NCBI GenBank assembly: GCA_030765535.1
Contig: JAVCCH010000194.1
Span: forward strand, 1 to 64,000
Reading direction: 5' to 3'
Length of the DNA: 64,000 nt
Source of the DNA: Candidatus Tenebribacter davisii
Lineage (GTDB): Bacteria > Cloacimonadota > Cloacimonadia > Cloacimonadales > TCS61
Below the pieces are notes generated by a model. The model saw nothing but the letters and a program-made list of their open reading frames with translations. It searched no databases and was not told where the DNA came from. Position numbers and translations under genes: made by a program. This document shows, piece by piece, positions 30,112-40,510 of the stretch (its first letter is position 1; every line of letters begins with the position of its first letter).

Positions 30112-30759
30112 ATGCCATTTGGAAGAAGAATGAAGGATGTTTTAAAAAAACTGGATCTCACACAGGTCGGTCTGGCAGAGAAGTTAGATATTTCCAACGT
30201 TGTAATAAACCGTTATATTAAGGGTAAAACAAATCCTAACTACGATTTTCTTAATAAGCTTGCTACCACTTTCAACATAAATATCACCTGGCTCATCACT
30301 GGTGAAGGTCCTATGTTCCCCACCCGTAATACTGAAGTTATAGGCAGTCGAGAGTATTTCCATATGCCCATTCTGGATAATGTAAGCTGCGGTTCTCCTC
30401 AAGAGATAGAATCAGCTGAACCTTTAGATCACATAATGATGGATACCAGTTCACTTTCCGGTGATTTTAATTCTTATTTTGCCTTTTATGCCAGTGGAGA
30501 CAGTATGGAACCTTACATTTCCAATGGTGATGTCATCATCATAAAGCAGTGTGATAACTGGGTTGCTGCTGATGAAAGGATCTGTGCCGTGCGGGTGGAT
30601 GGTGAAGTTACACTAAAGAAAATAAAATCTTTTACGGAAGGGAAAGAGATACTGCTGCAACCTTTCAATAAAGATTACGAGCCAATACTTCTGGATAAAT
30701 ATTCCCTGCGCGAATCACTTCTTATCGGTATTGCAGTCATGTCTGTCAGGAATCTGTAA
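30112..30759 (+). CDS. XRE-family HTH repressor with C-terminal S24 (LexA/CI-like) peptidase domain
   Basis: KLDLTQVGLAEKLDISNVVINRYIKGKTNPNYDFL; ASGDSMEPYISNGDVIIIKQ; GEVTLKKI. Confidence 0.9.
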   Translation: MPFGRRMKDVLKKLDLTQVGLAEKLDISNVVINRYIKGKTNPNYDFLNKLATTFNINITWLITGEGPMFPTRNTEVIGSREYFHMPILDNVSCGSPQEIESAEPLDHIMMDTSSLSGDFNSYFAFYASGDSMEPYISNGDVIIIKQCDNWVAADERICAVRVDGEVTLKKIKSFTEGKEILLQPFNKDYEPILLDKYSLRESLLIGIAVMSVRNL

Positions 30760-31135
30760 TTTTCTTAATCTTCTCAAGTAATAACCAGCTTGCTATAGAA
30801 CCCAGTAAGTAATAAATAAAGTCACTTGGAACAAATGTTGTTCCCAAGATAGTTCTGCCTATAAATGTAGCTCTTATGATTTGCAGGAAAGGCGGATGCC
30901 AAAGCTGTAAAAACTCCAGAATACAAGTTATTACAAATACTGCTAATGCTATTTTCCATGGTTTAGATTTAATAAAAATGAATAGGAACAACAGACACCA
31001 GAAAATTACATAGAGAGAACCGCCTAATGAATCATTGAACCATTTAGAATTTGGACCTGCATAGAATTTGCTGGCAAATCCAAGAGGTGTAATAATTGAA
31101 ATTGCTATAAGCGTAATTAATCTGATCTTTCTCAT
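30746..31135 (-). CDS. DUF2809-like small membrane protein
   Basis: MRKIRLITLIAISIITPLGFASKFYAG...WCLLFLFIF; internal ATG 31135 gives a cleaner N-terminus than 31174. Confidence 0.65.
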   Translation of the reverse strand: MRKIRLITLIAISIITPLGFASKFYAGPNSKWFNDSLGGSLYVIFWCLLFLFIFIKSKPWKIALAVFVITCILEFLQLWHPPFLQIIRATFIGRTILGTTFVPSDFIYYLLGSIASWLLLEKIKKITDS

Positions 31136-31216
31136 CTTAATTAATAAGAATTGATCTGGTAAAATAAAGCTCAAATAAAAAATAACTAATTTATGAGTAT
31201 TTATAAAACTGCATTA

Positions 31217-31384
31217 TTAGTGGATGTATGAATTTTTATGTTTAGCAGGGCTTTTCCTGTCTTCTATAAAAGCTCCTTCATGCTTATACTCTTCTTTAGT
31301 ATTCAGCGCTTCTTTTATATCGTTTGTAAGCTTAATTATCTTACCACTGCCAGTTTTAATTGTGTAACGTTCTTTTTTACTCAT
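31217..31384 (-). CDS. Small hypothetical protein (55 aa)
   Basis: Minus ORF MSKKERYTIKTGSGKIIKLTNDIKEALNTKEEYKHEGAFIEDRKSPAKHKNSYIH* with GGAGATAATT upstream; absent from ORF track. Confidence 0.55.
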   Translation of the reverse strand: MSKKERYTIKTGSGKIIKLTNDIKEALNTKEEYKHEGAFIEDRKSPAKHKNSYIH

Positions 31385-31606
31385 AATTATCTCCTTGGCA
31401 AATTTTCTATATTCACGATTTATTAATGTTTTTTTTGATGATTATGTCAAACTAAAAAATAATATCTGGTAATTACATAGTTCATAAATTTGGAATTAAC
31501 TCTATTATAAAAAGATTGATAATTAGCTTTATTCTTGACAAATATATTGTGCAAACTATTTAAGTGTACAGATGAACAATGAATAAATTCAAAAAAGGGA
31601 GAGAAT

Positions 31607-31855
31607 ATGAAAAGATTATTAAAGATTTTACTAGTAGTAATGGCACTTTCTATACTTCTTTCAGCCTGTGCTCCACCACCACCACCGGTGACAAAGGGGC
31701 AATTAGGAACAGCTGAAACTGAAGCAATAGATGAAGAAAAGAAAGCAGACGAGTTGAATACTGAGATGCAATCTTTAGAAGCTAAATTAGCTGAAGAAGA
31801 AGCTGAACTTAAGAGTTTGAAAGAGTATCAAAAAGAACTGGAAGCAGGGAAATAG
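31607..31855 (+). CDS. Small lipoprotein with coiled-coil
   Basis: Lipobox LLSACAPPPPP; ELNTEMQSLEAKLAEEEAELKSLKEYQKELEAG. Confidence 0.8.
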   Translation: MKRLLKILLVVMALSILLSACAPPPPPVTKGQLGTAETEAIDEEKKADELNTEMQSLEAKLAEEEAELKSLKEYQKELEAGK

Positions 31856-31864
31856 GAGTAAACT

Positions 31865-32752
31865 ATGAAAAGAATAATAATTTTATCATTAGTCGCTTTA
31901 CTGGTATTACCTGTATTGATCCAGGCACAAGTTACTTATCTTTCTGAAGATGAGTATAAAGATCTTAAAAAGAAAGAAAGATTAGCTTATTGGGAAGATC
32001 TTGAAACTGATCTTGCTAACTATCAGCAAAGAAAAGCTGACGCCATAGCCGATCAGGACAAATATACTGCTAGAATTGAGGAACTTAATGGCGAAATGGT
32101 TCCTGTTCAAACAGAATATGACAAAGTTCATGGTGAAATTCTTGAGTTTCTTGGTGTAACTGAAGATGATTTTGCTGGAATTATGCAAAAGATCAAATAT
32201 TACAATGGTGAGATAGACAATTGGGATGGTCTTACTGATAAAGAACTCTGGAGTGCTAAGAAAACTGTTAAGGCTCTTGTAGCTGATTATAAAGATTACA
32301 GAGGCTCCAAGTATGGTAAAGTTCCAGATTTCAGAAGCGACTTTTCTGATCTTGATAACAAAATTGCAAATCTTTGTGATAATCTGGAAAATGCTAAACC
32401 TAAATATTACGAAGATGATTATACAATTGTAAAAGGTGATTGGCTTTCTAAAATTGCTCAGTACAGTTTCATTTACGGAGATATGTCAAAATGGCCTGTA
32501 ATCTATAGAGCTAATAGAGACCAAATTAAAGATCCTAACTTTATCTATCCTGATCAAGTTATTAAAATACCACGTGGTCTTCCTTATGAATGGAAGGTTT
32601 ACAAAGGTGAATGCCTGTGGAAAATTGCCGGTTATCAGGAAGTTTATGGTAATGCTGCAAAATGGCCGCTTATCTTTAGAGCAAATAAAGATCAGATCAA
32701 AGATCCAGACCTTATTTATCCTAACCAGATCTTTGAAATTCCTAGAGATTAA
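31865..32752 (+). CDS. Exported LysM-domain protein (two LysM)
   Basis: Signal peptide; YTIVKGDWLSKIAQYSFIYGDMSKWPVIYRANRDQIKDPNFIYPDQVIKIPR and second similar repeat. Confidence 0.88.
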   Translation: MKRIIILSLVALLVLPVLIQAQVTYLSEDEYKDLKKKERLAYWEDLETDLANYQQRKADAIADQDKYTARIEELNGEMVPVQTEYDKVHGEILEFLGVTEDDFAGIMQKIKYYNGEIDNWDGLTDKELWSAKKTVKALVADYKDYRGSKYGKVPDFRSDFSDLDNKIANLCDNLENAKPKYYEDDYTIVKGDWLSKIAQYSFIYGDMSKWPVIYRANRDQIKDPNFIYPDQVIKIPRGLPYEWKVYKGECLWKIAGYQEVYGNAAKWPLIFRANKDQIKDPDLIYPNQIFEIPRD

Positions 32753-32767
32753 TCTAACTAAATACGT

Positions 32768-32799
32768 GAAGCCTCTCTATCCAGGAGAGGCTTCTTTTT
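32768..32799 (+). terminator. Rho-independent terminator
   Basis: GAAGCCTCTC-tatccag-GAGAGGCTTCTTTTT. Confidence 0.88.
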
Positions 32800-32809
32800 A
32801 ATAAAACAA

Positions 32810-34900
32810 TTGAAAATAAACAAAATCCACCTAATCATTTTTACAGCTCTTCTAATTGCATTATTGCATTTTGCTTATAATCCATATCGCAATGTATCAA
32901 ATATTTATGATTTGAAACTTGGTGAAATTGCAGAGAAGGATATCAATGCACCTTTTGATTTTAATGTTTATAAAAGTAAGGAAGCCCTGAAAGCTGAACA
33001 AACAGTTGCAGCTGCAAAAGTACAACCTATTTATAAAGTATCCGAAAACCTGAAATTCAATGCTCAAAAGAACTTGGATTTTGTATTTCAGCACTTTATT
33101 CTTCAGGATGGACTTGATATTCAAAAAACTAAAACAAAATTAAAACAAAATGGTTATGAACTTTCGCTCGAAAACATCAAACTGTTAATGAATGAAAAGA
33201 GAAGAATAAGTATTTATAATTTTCTGAGTGAAAACATTACCAAAATATTTACAATAGGTATATATTCAGACAGTTATAGATATCAGGAAATAAAGATATC
33301 CAAATCTAACAGAGTTGTAGAGTATAATCTTAATCGATTGTATTCACTGGAAGAGGCAAAAAATAAATTAGTTAACTGGTATACTGTTGAAAGCGAAAGA
33401 CATCTAATTCATGAACTTGCAGATATTATTTTAATAGAGAATATCATCGTTGATAACGATATGACCGAACTTGAAAAGAAAAAGTTAAAAGAGAATGTTT
33501 CTCTCACTCTGGGAAAAGTTAAAAAGAATGAAAGGATCATTGGTAAAAATCAAAAGGTTACACCTATTGAACTTCTCAAATTACAATCACTTTTAAAAGC
33601 ACAGAGAGATTTCCAATCATCCCGGAATAACGTTCAGTTAATGTTATCCTCATTTGGGATATTCCTCCTTTCATTACTGATATTGTTCCTTTTTGATTAT
33701 ATTATTGTAATTTTCTTTCCAAGTAATTTTTCCTCGATTCCAAGAACTATTATTATCCTCAGCAGTATTCTGATCTCAATTATTTTAACTATATTTATTA
33801 ATAATATCCTTGTAATTCCATCCTTGATTATTCCATTCAGTTTGTCTGTGCTTATCATTGCACTCATATTTAACCCGCACATTGGAATTCTTTTTAATTT
33901 TATTATACTTATATTTGTTTCCATATTCCTCAATTGGAGTTTCACAAATCCAATGATCTTAAGTTTAACGACCTTTGGTGGCATTATTGCACTTAAACAT
34001 ATGAAAAAGAGACAGGAATATTACCCGATCACACTTTATTTACTGATCTCATTTTTTATTGTGACAACCTCCGTATCGCTTATTAAATTTGAAGGTATCA
34101 CGATCTATTTCTGGCATCTTCTCTGGGGTTCTATTTCATGTATAACCTCGGTTGTCGGATTGATCCTCTTAACACCTTTTATAGAAAGAAAATTAAATCT
34201 GGCAACAAAACAAATTTTATTAGAATTACTTGATTTCGATAATGAGTTATTAAAGAAAATGGCTACTGTTGCATCGGGAACATATCATCATTCTCTTATC
34301 GTAGGAAATCTTTCAGAAAGTGCTGCAGAAGCTGTTGGGGCAAATCATCTGCTTGCCAGGGTAGGAAGCTATTATCACGATATTGGTAAGCTGGAAAATC
34401 CGCAGTTCTTTATCGAGAATAATCCTGAATCAACTGAACTTCATGATAAAATGATGCCTACAGAGAGTGCTCGACTGATTAAAAATCACATCAGTAACGG
34501 TGTCGCAATGGCCAGAAAGTATAAACTTCCGAGATCTGTTATTGATATCATTCAACAACATCATGGAACCGGACAGATAAAGTTCTTCTACAATAAAGCC
34601 ATAGAAGCTAAACTCGAATTTGATGAAGAACAGTTCTACTATTCCGGTCCTAAAGCCTATACCAAAGAAGCCTCCATTGTAATGATAGCAGATATTGTTG
34701 AATCCACAACAAAATCGTTGGATGATTTCTCTGAGAAGAGATTGAAAAAAGTATTGGACGATACGATCTATAATCTCATAAATGAAGGTCAACTGAATGA
34801 ATCACCTCTTACCTTGAAAGAACTTGAAAAAATTAAAATTTACATGCTGCCCATATTAATGGGAGTGTATAGGAAGCGACTTGAATATCCCGAAATTTAG
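32810..34900 (+). CDS. 7TM-HD (HDIG) membrane phosphohydrolase, PgpH-like
   Basis: N-terminal extracellular region, TM cluster, ASGTYHHSLIVGNLSESAA...VGSYYHDIGKLENPQFF; TTG start. Confidence 0.9.
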   Translation: MKINKIHLIIFTALLIALLHFAYNPYRNVSNIYDLKLGEIAEKDINAPFDFNVYKSKEALKAEQTVAAAKVQPIYKVSENLKFNAQKNLDFVFQHFILQDGLDIQKTKTKLKQNGYELSLENIKLLMNEKRRISIYNFLSENITKIFTIGIYSDSYRYQEIKISKSNRVVEYNLNRLYSLEEAKNKLVNWYTVESERHLIHELADIILIENIIVDNDMTELEKKKLKENVSLTLGKVKKNERIIGKNQKVTPIELLKLQSLLKAQRDFQSSRNNVQLMLSSFGIFLLSLLILFLFDYIIVIFFPSNFSSIPRTIIILSSILISIILTIFINNILVIPSLIIPFSLSVLIIALIFNPHIGILFNFIILIFVSIFLNWSFTNPMILSLTTFGGIIALKHMKKRQEYYPITLYLLISFFIVTTSVSLIKFEGITIYFWHLLWGSISCITSVVGLILLTPFIERKLNLATKQILLELLDFDNELLKKMATVASGTYHHSLIVGNLSESAAEAVGANHLLARVGSYYHDIGKLENPQFFIENNPESTELHDKMMPTESARLIKNHISNGVAMARKYKLPRSVIDIIQQHHGTGQIKFFYNKAIEAKLEFDEEQFYYSGPKAYTKEASIVMIADIVESTTKSLDDFSEKRLKKVLDDTIYNLINEGQLNESPLTLKELEKIKIYMLPILMGVYRKRLEYPEI

Positions 34901-35315
34901 ATCAATATACTTAAATAATAAAACCGCTAACAATCTTGGAGCTGAAGCCTTTGAAGAGTTGTTCCTTCTTGTTATCAGCGGTGAATCACGACCTCCGGAC
35001 AGCTTTATTAACCTGGAGCTTACAGAGGATGGTTCAATACAGCAATTGAATAAAAAATATCTAGGAAGAGATGAAGTAACAGATGTTCTCTCCTTCACAG
35101 CCGATATTCCGGGAGTTAACCTGATCGGAGATATTATCATTGACACCAAAGTTGCAGATAGACAAAAAGAAGACAGATCATTAAAAGAAGAAGTGCAGAT
35201 TCTGTTCTTACATGGTCTTCTGCATTGCCTTGGTTATGATCATTTAGCGGCATCCGATAAGAAAATTATGAATGCAAAAGAAAAAAAATATTTTAAATTA
35301 TTAATTCGGGAGTAA
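34881..35315 (+). CDS. ybeY: Endoribonuclease YbeY
   Basis: LFLHGLLHCLGYDH zinc motif. Confidence 0.92.
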   Translation: MNIPKFRSIYLNNKTANNLGAEAFEELFLLVISGESRPPDSFINLELTEDGSIQQLNKKYLGRDEVTDVLSFTADIPGVNLIGDIIIDTKVADRQKEDRSLKEEVQILFLHGLLHCLGYDHLAASDKKIMNAKEKKYFKLLIRE

Positions 35316-35325
35316 ACACTAACCA

Positions 35326-36594
35326 GTGAACTTAAATTTTTTATTAATATCAATCTTTGGATTTCTTATTCTTTCTGCTTTTTTTTCAGGATCAGAGACA
35401 GCCTTCTTCTCATTATCAAAGATCCAGATAAAAAAATTAGAAAATAACAAAAATAAGAGTTCAAAAAGAATTATCAGACTTCTCAGAAATTCTAAAGAAT
35501 TACTCATAATAATACTCTTGGGTAATACTATTGTTAATGTTGCTGCATCTTCCACTGCCGCACTAATTGCCATTAATATTGGAGAAAGTCATTTTCAAAA
35601 CTTTTCACAATCTATAATTATGCTGATAGAAATTGTCATAATGACGATCTTACTTCTTATTTTTGGTGAGATCGCCCCAAAATTATATGCATTTTCATCA
35701 CCAGAGAAAGTTGCCCGTTCTTCCAGCTTAATTCTGGAAGTCATCAAATTTGTTTTCTGGCCTGTAATCAAAATACTGGAATTGATCAGTTCATTATTAT
35801 CTGTGAAAAAGCATAAAGAGGAAGAGCCGGATATTACATCAGAAGATTTTAAGAATCTGATAAGATCAAAAGTTACACATCACTCTTTAGAAGAAAACGA
35901 AAAACAGATTATTTCCAGTATTTTCCGTTTTTCTTCTACTGATGCTAAAAACATTATGACGCCAAGAGTAGATATGGCTGGTGTTGACACCTCTGAAGGA
36001 TTGCAAAAAGTTAAGGATACAATAATCAGTTCCGGTCACTCTAAAATTCCGATTTATAAAACTAATATTGATAATATTATTGGCATAATTTATGCTAAAG
36101 ATATAATCTTGAATCCTCAGAAAAGTACAATCAGTTCTCTACTACGTCCTCCGCTTTTTATAACTGAGAATACCAAGATACAGAAACTGTTGAATAAATT
36201 CAAAAGGAGTAAGATCCTTATTGCTATAATCGTTGATGAATATGGTGGAACTGAGGGATTGATCACTCTGGAAGACATTCTGGAAGAAATCGTTGGTGAG
36301 ATCCGCGATGAATATGATAAAGAAAAACCCAATATAGTGCAGCAGAATAAAAATACTTATATAATTAATGGCATGTATACTATCTCAGAATTAAATGAAA
36401 AATTCATGTTGGATATCGATGAAGAGGAATATGATATCCTGGCTGATTTCATTTACGATAATTTCAACAAAGTACCAGATGAAAATGAGAGTTTTATTTA
36501 TCAGGATATGGTCAAATTCACTGTTAAACGCGTCAAGGCGAGACGGATTCAATATATTACTTTAGAAGTAATTAATAACGACGATGAATCATAA
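35326..36594 (+). CDS. HlyC/CorC (CNNM/CBS) family transporter
   Basis: CNNM TM region, CBS pair, IVDEYGGTEGLITLEDILEEIVGEI; GTG start. Confidence 0.92.
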   Translation: MNLNFLLISIFGFLILSAFFSGSETAFFSLSKIQIKKLENNKNKSSKRIIRLLRNSKELLIIILLGNTIVNVAASSTAALIAINIGESHFQNFSQSIIMLIEIVIMTILLLIFGEIAPKLYAFSSPEKVARSSSLILEVIKFVFWPVIKILELISSLLSVKKHKEEEPDITSEDFKNLIRSKVTHHSLEENEKQIISSIFRFSSTDAKNIMTPRVDMAGVDTSEGLQKVKDTIISSGHSKIPIYKTNIDNIIGIIYAKDIILNPQKSTISSLLRPPLFITENTKIQKLLNKFKRSKILIAIIVDEYGGTEGLITLEDILEEIVGEIRDEYDKEKPNIVQQNKNTYIINGMYTISELNEKFMLDIDEEEYDILADFIYDNFNKVPDENESFIYQDMVKFTVKRVKARRIQYITLEVINNDDES

Positions 36595-37306
36595 ATTTAT
36601 TCTTATTGCAGTAATAATTCTTCTTATTCCTGTATTTGTCTGTGCAGAGAGTTTTGATATTTCAATTAAATACTTGGGTATTAGTGTTGTGAAAGTTAAA
36701 ATAACCAATGAAGATTCAACTCTTTCCGTTCAAGCAAGATCGACCTTTATTGCCAGTATTGCTTCTAATATGAATAATCGATATACTTCTGTATACACAG
36801 GAAATTATTTGCCTTTTACATATCAGAAACAGATTAATCAAGGTGATTATTTTGAAGATAGAATAGTTAAATATGACAGACAACATCTAACAGCGCAAAG
36901 AATTAGCAGTATCTCCTCTGAACGTAATAGTGAATATGAGATCAAATCTGAAAGCAGGGATTTTTTCTCAGCTCTTTTTTATCTCCGTAAAGCAATTGAT
37001 GAAGTGCAGGGTGAGATGTGGGTTGATGCCAATAAACTTATCTGGAATGTACAGTATTCAGTTATAGGGAAAGAGATAATATCAACAAAACTTGGCAGGA
37101 TAAATACCATTAAAGTTAAACTGAATTTCCAGAAATATTCAAACAGGGAAAAAGAGCGTTCTGATATGCTTACAAATAACCTGGTAAATGAAGAGAGGTC
37201 ACTGATATTCTGGTTCTCTGATGACGAGCAAAGACTTCCAGTAAAAGCGAAATTTTTAATGAAACCATTTGCTGTAGTCTGGAAATTAAACTCTTACAAA
37301 AAATAA
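36584..37306 (+). CDS. DUF3108-like exported protein
   Basis: Signal peptide; YEIKSESRDFFSALFYLR...LIFWFSDDEQRLPVKAKF. Confidence 0.65.
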   Translation: MNHKFILIAVIILLIPVFVCAESFDISIKYLGISVVKVKITNEDSTLSVQARSTFIASIASNMNNRYTSVYTGNYLPFTYQKQINQGDYFEDRIVKYDRQHLTAQRISSISSERNSEYEIKSESRDFFSALFYLRKAIDEVQGEMWVDANKLIWNVQYSVIGKEIISTKLGRINTIKVKLNFQKYSNREKERSDMLTNNLVNEERSLIFWFSDDEQRLPVKAKFLMKPFAVVWKLNSYKK

Positions 37307-37315
37307 ATTATTTAA

Positions 37316-37669
37316 ATGAATAAAAAAAAATTTAAAATTGCTTTTTGTGTCTGGACTGTAATTATATTTACATTAACCTCAATTCCAAAATTACATTCAC
37401 CACTGCATGATTCTCTTAATGTTGATAAACTAGCTCATTTTATTGTTTATCTGATATTTGCCTATCTATTCATGAGAATGTATGATAAAAGCCAATATAA
37501 TAAGAAACTCAAGTTTATAACTATTCTAGCTTTTATTATCCCGGTTTTTGATGAATTACATCAAATCCCAATTCCCGGAAGATCCTTTTCCTATTATGAT
37601 ATTCTTGCTGACTTCCTGGGATTTCTCACAGTGATGATCTACTTCAGAATCAAACTAAAACGATCTTAG
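37316..37669 (+). CDS. VanZ-like membrane protein
   Basis: KLAHFIVYLIFAYLF...FDELHQIPIPGRSFSYYDILADFLG. Confidence 0.82.
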   Translation: MNKKKFKIAFCVWTVIIFTLTSIPKLHSPLHDSLNVDKLAHFIVYLIFAYLFMRMYDKSQYNKKLKFITILAFIIPVFDELHQIPIPGRSFSYYDILADFLGFLTVMIYFRIKLKRS

Positions 37670-37672
37670 ATA

Positions 37673-38053
37673 TCAGTCTTTAATACGTTTAAGTGAAACT
37701 ACCAGTTCATAATGAAATGGCGGTTTTAACCAGATCTGTTTCTTCAGGTATTTCTGAGGGTTATTCATGATTTCTTTTTCCGGGATCTCTTCTACTGTGT
37801 TGTCTTTTGAAACTACCAAATAGATATTTTCACCTTTTGTTACAGTTTTTGCCGTTGGCATAAGCTCTCCTACTAATTTATATTTTGGATGTTTTTCAAT
37901 AAAATCTAAAAGTATCTCATTTGTGATCATCTTTTTATATTCCTTGCAAAATCTTCTGTCCTCACAACTGGCTGCACAGACAATAATATCAGTATGCCTT
38001 TTAGTTTTGGGGCATACTACAAGGTTTATATCAGATCGAATTTTTTTTCTCAA
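37673..38053 (-). CDS. Hypothetical protein with N-terminal Cys cluster
   Basis: VVCPKTKRHTDIIVCAASCEDRRFCKEY. Confidence 0.6.
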   Translation of the reverse strand: MRKKIRSDINLVVCPKTKRHTDIIVCAASCEDRRFCKEYKKMITNEILLDFIEKHPKYKLVGELMPTAKTVTKGENIYLVVSKDNTVEEIPEKEIMNNPQKYLKKQIWLKPPFHYELVVSLKRIKD

Positions 38054-38059
38054 TTTTTT

Positions 38060-38935
38060 CTATACCAATTTATATTTTTTCAATGTATTTTTTAACATTC
38101 TCAAATTATCCTGTTCCATAAAACAAAGTGGTAATCGTAATTCACGCTCGATCAGCTTCATCATATATAAAGATTCTTTCACAGGAATCGGATTTGTTTC
38201 AATGAATAATGCTTCATTGATCTCAATTAATTCTTGATGGATTTTCAGTGCATCTGCATAATTCTGGTTGGAACATAAAGCAACCAGATCATGTACTTTG
38301 TGTGGTAATATATTTGCAGTTACTGAAATTACTCCATCTGCCCCACACGCCATGATCGGAAGGTTTAAGGCATCCTCGCCAGACATCACAGAAAAATCTT
38401 TATCAGTATTCTTCACAATTCGTGAAAGTTGATCAAGATCTCCACTTGCCTCTTTTATGCCGACTATATTTATAAATTCATTAGCTAGTTTAATCGTTGT
38501 TTCCGCCTGAATATTTACTCCAGTTCGTCCAGGCACATTATAGATTACAATAGGAATCGTTGTGTTCTGCGCAATAGCTTTGTAATATTTATACAAACCC
38601 ATTTGTGTGGGTTTATTGTAATAAGGAGTTATTATTAAGGCATGATCCATACCCCACTCCTGAGCTTTGATAGTTGCTGAAATTGTATGATGCAAATTAT
38701 TTGTTCCTGTTCCCATCATAACGGGAATTCGTTTATCTATCTTTTTTATGCCAAATCGAATTAATCTCTCTTTTTCATCACCTGCAAGTGTCGGAGATTC
38801 TCCAGTAGTTCCACAAAAAAGAATTCCATCTGTCTTATTTTCTATCTGAAAATCAATAAGCTTTTCAAGAGAACTATAATCTATCTCATTATTTTTGAAT
38901 GGAGTAACTAAAGCTACATATGAACCTTTTAGCAT
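38060..38935 (-). CDS. dapA: 4-hydroxy-tetrahydrodipicolinate synthase
   Basis: FCGTTGESPTL, VIYNVPGRTGVNI, VGIKEASGDL. Confidence 0.96.
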   Translation of the reverse strand: MLKGSYVALVTPFKNNEIDYSSLEKLIDFQIENKTDGILFCGTTGESPTLAGDEKERLIRFGIKKIDKRIPVMMGTGTNNLHHTISATIKAQEWGMDHALIITPYYNKPTQMGLYKYYKAIAQNTTIPIVIYNVPGRTGVNIQAETTIKLANEFINIVGIKEASGDLDQLSRIVKNTDKDFSVMSGEDALNLPIMACGADGVISVTANILPHKVHDLVALCSNQNYADALKIHQELIEINEALFIETNPIPVKESLYMMKLIERELRLPLCFMEQDNLRMLKNTLKKYKLV

Positions 38936-39014
38936 AAAACCTCCTGTATATTAATGATTAGACAATTTATTAGTATTGCTCTTTCACGTCAATAGACATT
39001 TATGATCTTATTGA

Positions 39015-39515
39015 TCAATATCCAATTTGCCGCCAGGCTTCATAAATAACTATAGCAACACTATTTGATAGATTTATTGATCTTATTTGATCATTCATTG
39101 GAATCGTTATATTCTGGTTATAATATTTATTCAGGATCTCTTCCGGTATTCCTCTCGATTCTGGACCAAACATAAATACATCACCCTTTTTATATTTTAA
39201 CTCAGTAAACTTTCTATTTGTTTTTGTTGTACAATAGTAAATGTTACTATTAGGAAAATCCGCTAAAAAGCTATCAAAAGAGTCGTGGATCTTCAATGAA
39301 AGTTTATTCCAGTAATCCAATCCCGCTCTTTTAACTAATTTATCAGTCAGAAGAAATCTCATTGGTTTGATAATATGAAGCGTGGAATTTGTTCCTACAC
39401 AAATACGACCGATATTTCCTGTGTTTGACGGAATTTCAGGTTGATATAAAACTACATGAAAGTTACTTTCAGGAGTGATCATTTCAGCATAATCCGCTTC
39501 CACTTTTTTATCCAT
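39015..39515 (-). CDS. trmL: tRNA (cytidine(34)-2'-O)-methyltransferase (SpoU/TrmL)
   Basis: YQPEIPSNTGNIGRICVGTNSTLHIIKP, FGPESRGIPEEIL, IRSINLSNSVAIVIYEAWRQ. Confidence 0.9.
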   Translation of the reverse strand: MDKKVEADYAEMITPESNFHVVLYQPEIPSNTGNIGRICVGTNSTLHIIKPMRFLLTDKLVKRAGLDYWNKLSLKIHDSFDSFLADFPNSNIYYCTTKTNRKFTELKYKKGDVFMFGPESRGIPEEILNKYYNQNITIPMNDQIRSINLSNSVAIVIYEAWRQIGY

Positions 39516-40510
39516 TCATCATACTGCAATCTTGTTTGTCTGGTTGAAAGATCTTTAGTATAGTCATTGGTCATTTTAGGCAGGATCTCGTAATCCGGAG
39601 GCAATTTAACCTTTTTATTAGCTGGTTTCATCCACATTTCATTAGCTATCTTTTCCTGAAATTCTGTTGAGAGGACAAAATCAACAAATTTTTTAGCATA
39701 ATATTTATGCTGAGATGAACTTAAAATACCAACTCCCTCAATAAATTTAAAACCGCCTTCTTTAGGGATAGTTGATCTATACTTTTCTGTATGTTCTTTC
39801 TGTGTATGGAATATGGGAGTTGTATCCAATCCGAGTATCATTGGTGCTTCCCCGGCTAAATATGCATTATAAGCATCATCCTGATTATCATAAATATTAA
39901 ATACATTATCTTTTATACTGCGCCAGAAATGGCCGTATCCGTTCCTGCCGAATGCTGCAACTGACCAGAACAACATAGCTCTTCCCAAACTGGAAGTTCT
40001 AGGATCCATGATTATTATCTGATCTTTAAATTTACCGTCCTGCATCTCACCGAATGTGATCGGTGGATCTGATATTACATAGCTGTTATAATTAAAGGCA
40101 ATATTGCTGTAGCAAACCGGGTTTATTCTGTATTCTTTATCAAAAATGATACCTTCAGAGATATAAGTTAAATTATTTGACTCATACTGAAGAAAAAGGC
40201 TATCTTGATTTGCCAGGAATAAAAGTGTATTGTCAATGCCAAAAAGTATATCAATATCACTACTATCTTTCTCTGAAATGGCTTTATCAAGCATTGATCT
40301 GGCATCTGGAAATTTTATTATATTAACTTCACATTCAAAAATTTTAGTAAATACCGGAATTATATTTTCATAAAAGTCATCATTTAAAAATACCTTAATT
40401 GCGTAAATATTCAATTCAGGTATTTCATTTACAATTTCACTGGTTTCCTGCTTATTACACCCTAACAGCGAAATTAAGATTAAAATAAATAATGTTAATA
40501 ATTTCTTCAT
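39479..40510 (-). CDS. Lipoprotein solute-binding protein (ABC, iron/spermidine-type family)
   Basis: Lipobox ISLLGCNKQ from ATG 40510 (not the track's 40645); periplasmic binding protein pattern DPRTSSLGRAMLFWSVAAFG. Confidence 0.78.
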   Translation of the reverse strand: MKKLLTLFILILISLLGCNKQETSEIVNEIPELNIYAIKVFLNDDFYENIIPVFTKIFECEVNIIKFPDARSMLDKAISEKDSSDIDILFGIDNTLLFLANQDSLFLQYESNNLTYISEGIIFDKEYRINPVCYSNIAFNYNSYVISDPPITFGEMQDGKFKDQIIIMDPRTSSLGRAMLFWSVAAFGRNGYGHFWRSIKDNVFNIYDNQDDAYNAYLAGEAPMILGLDTTPIFHTQKEHTEKYRSTIPKEGGFKFIEGVGILSSSQHKYYAKKFVDFVLSTEFQEKIANEMWMKPANKKVKLPPDYEILPKMTNDYTKDLSTRQTRLQYDEWIKKWKRIMLK

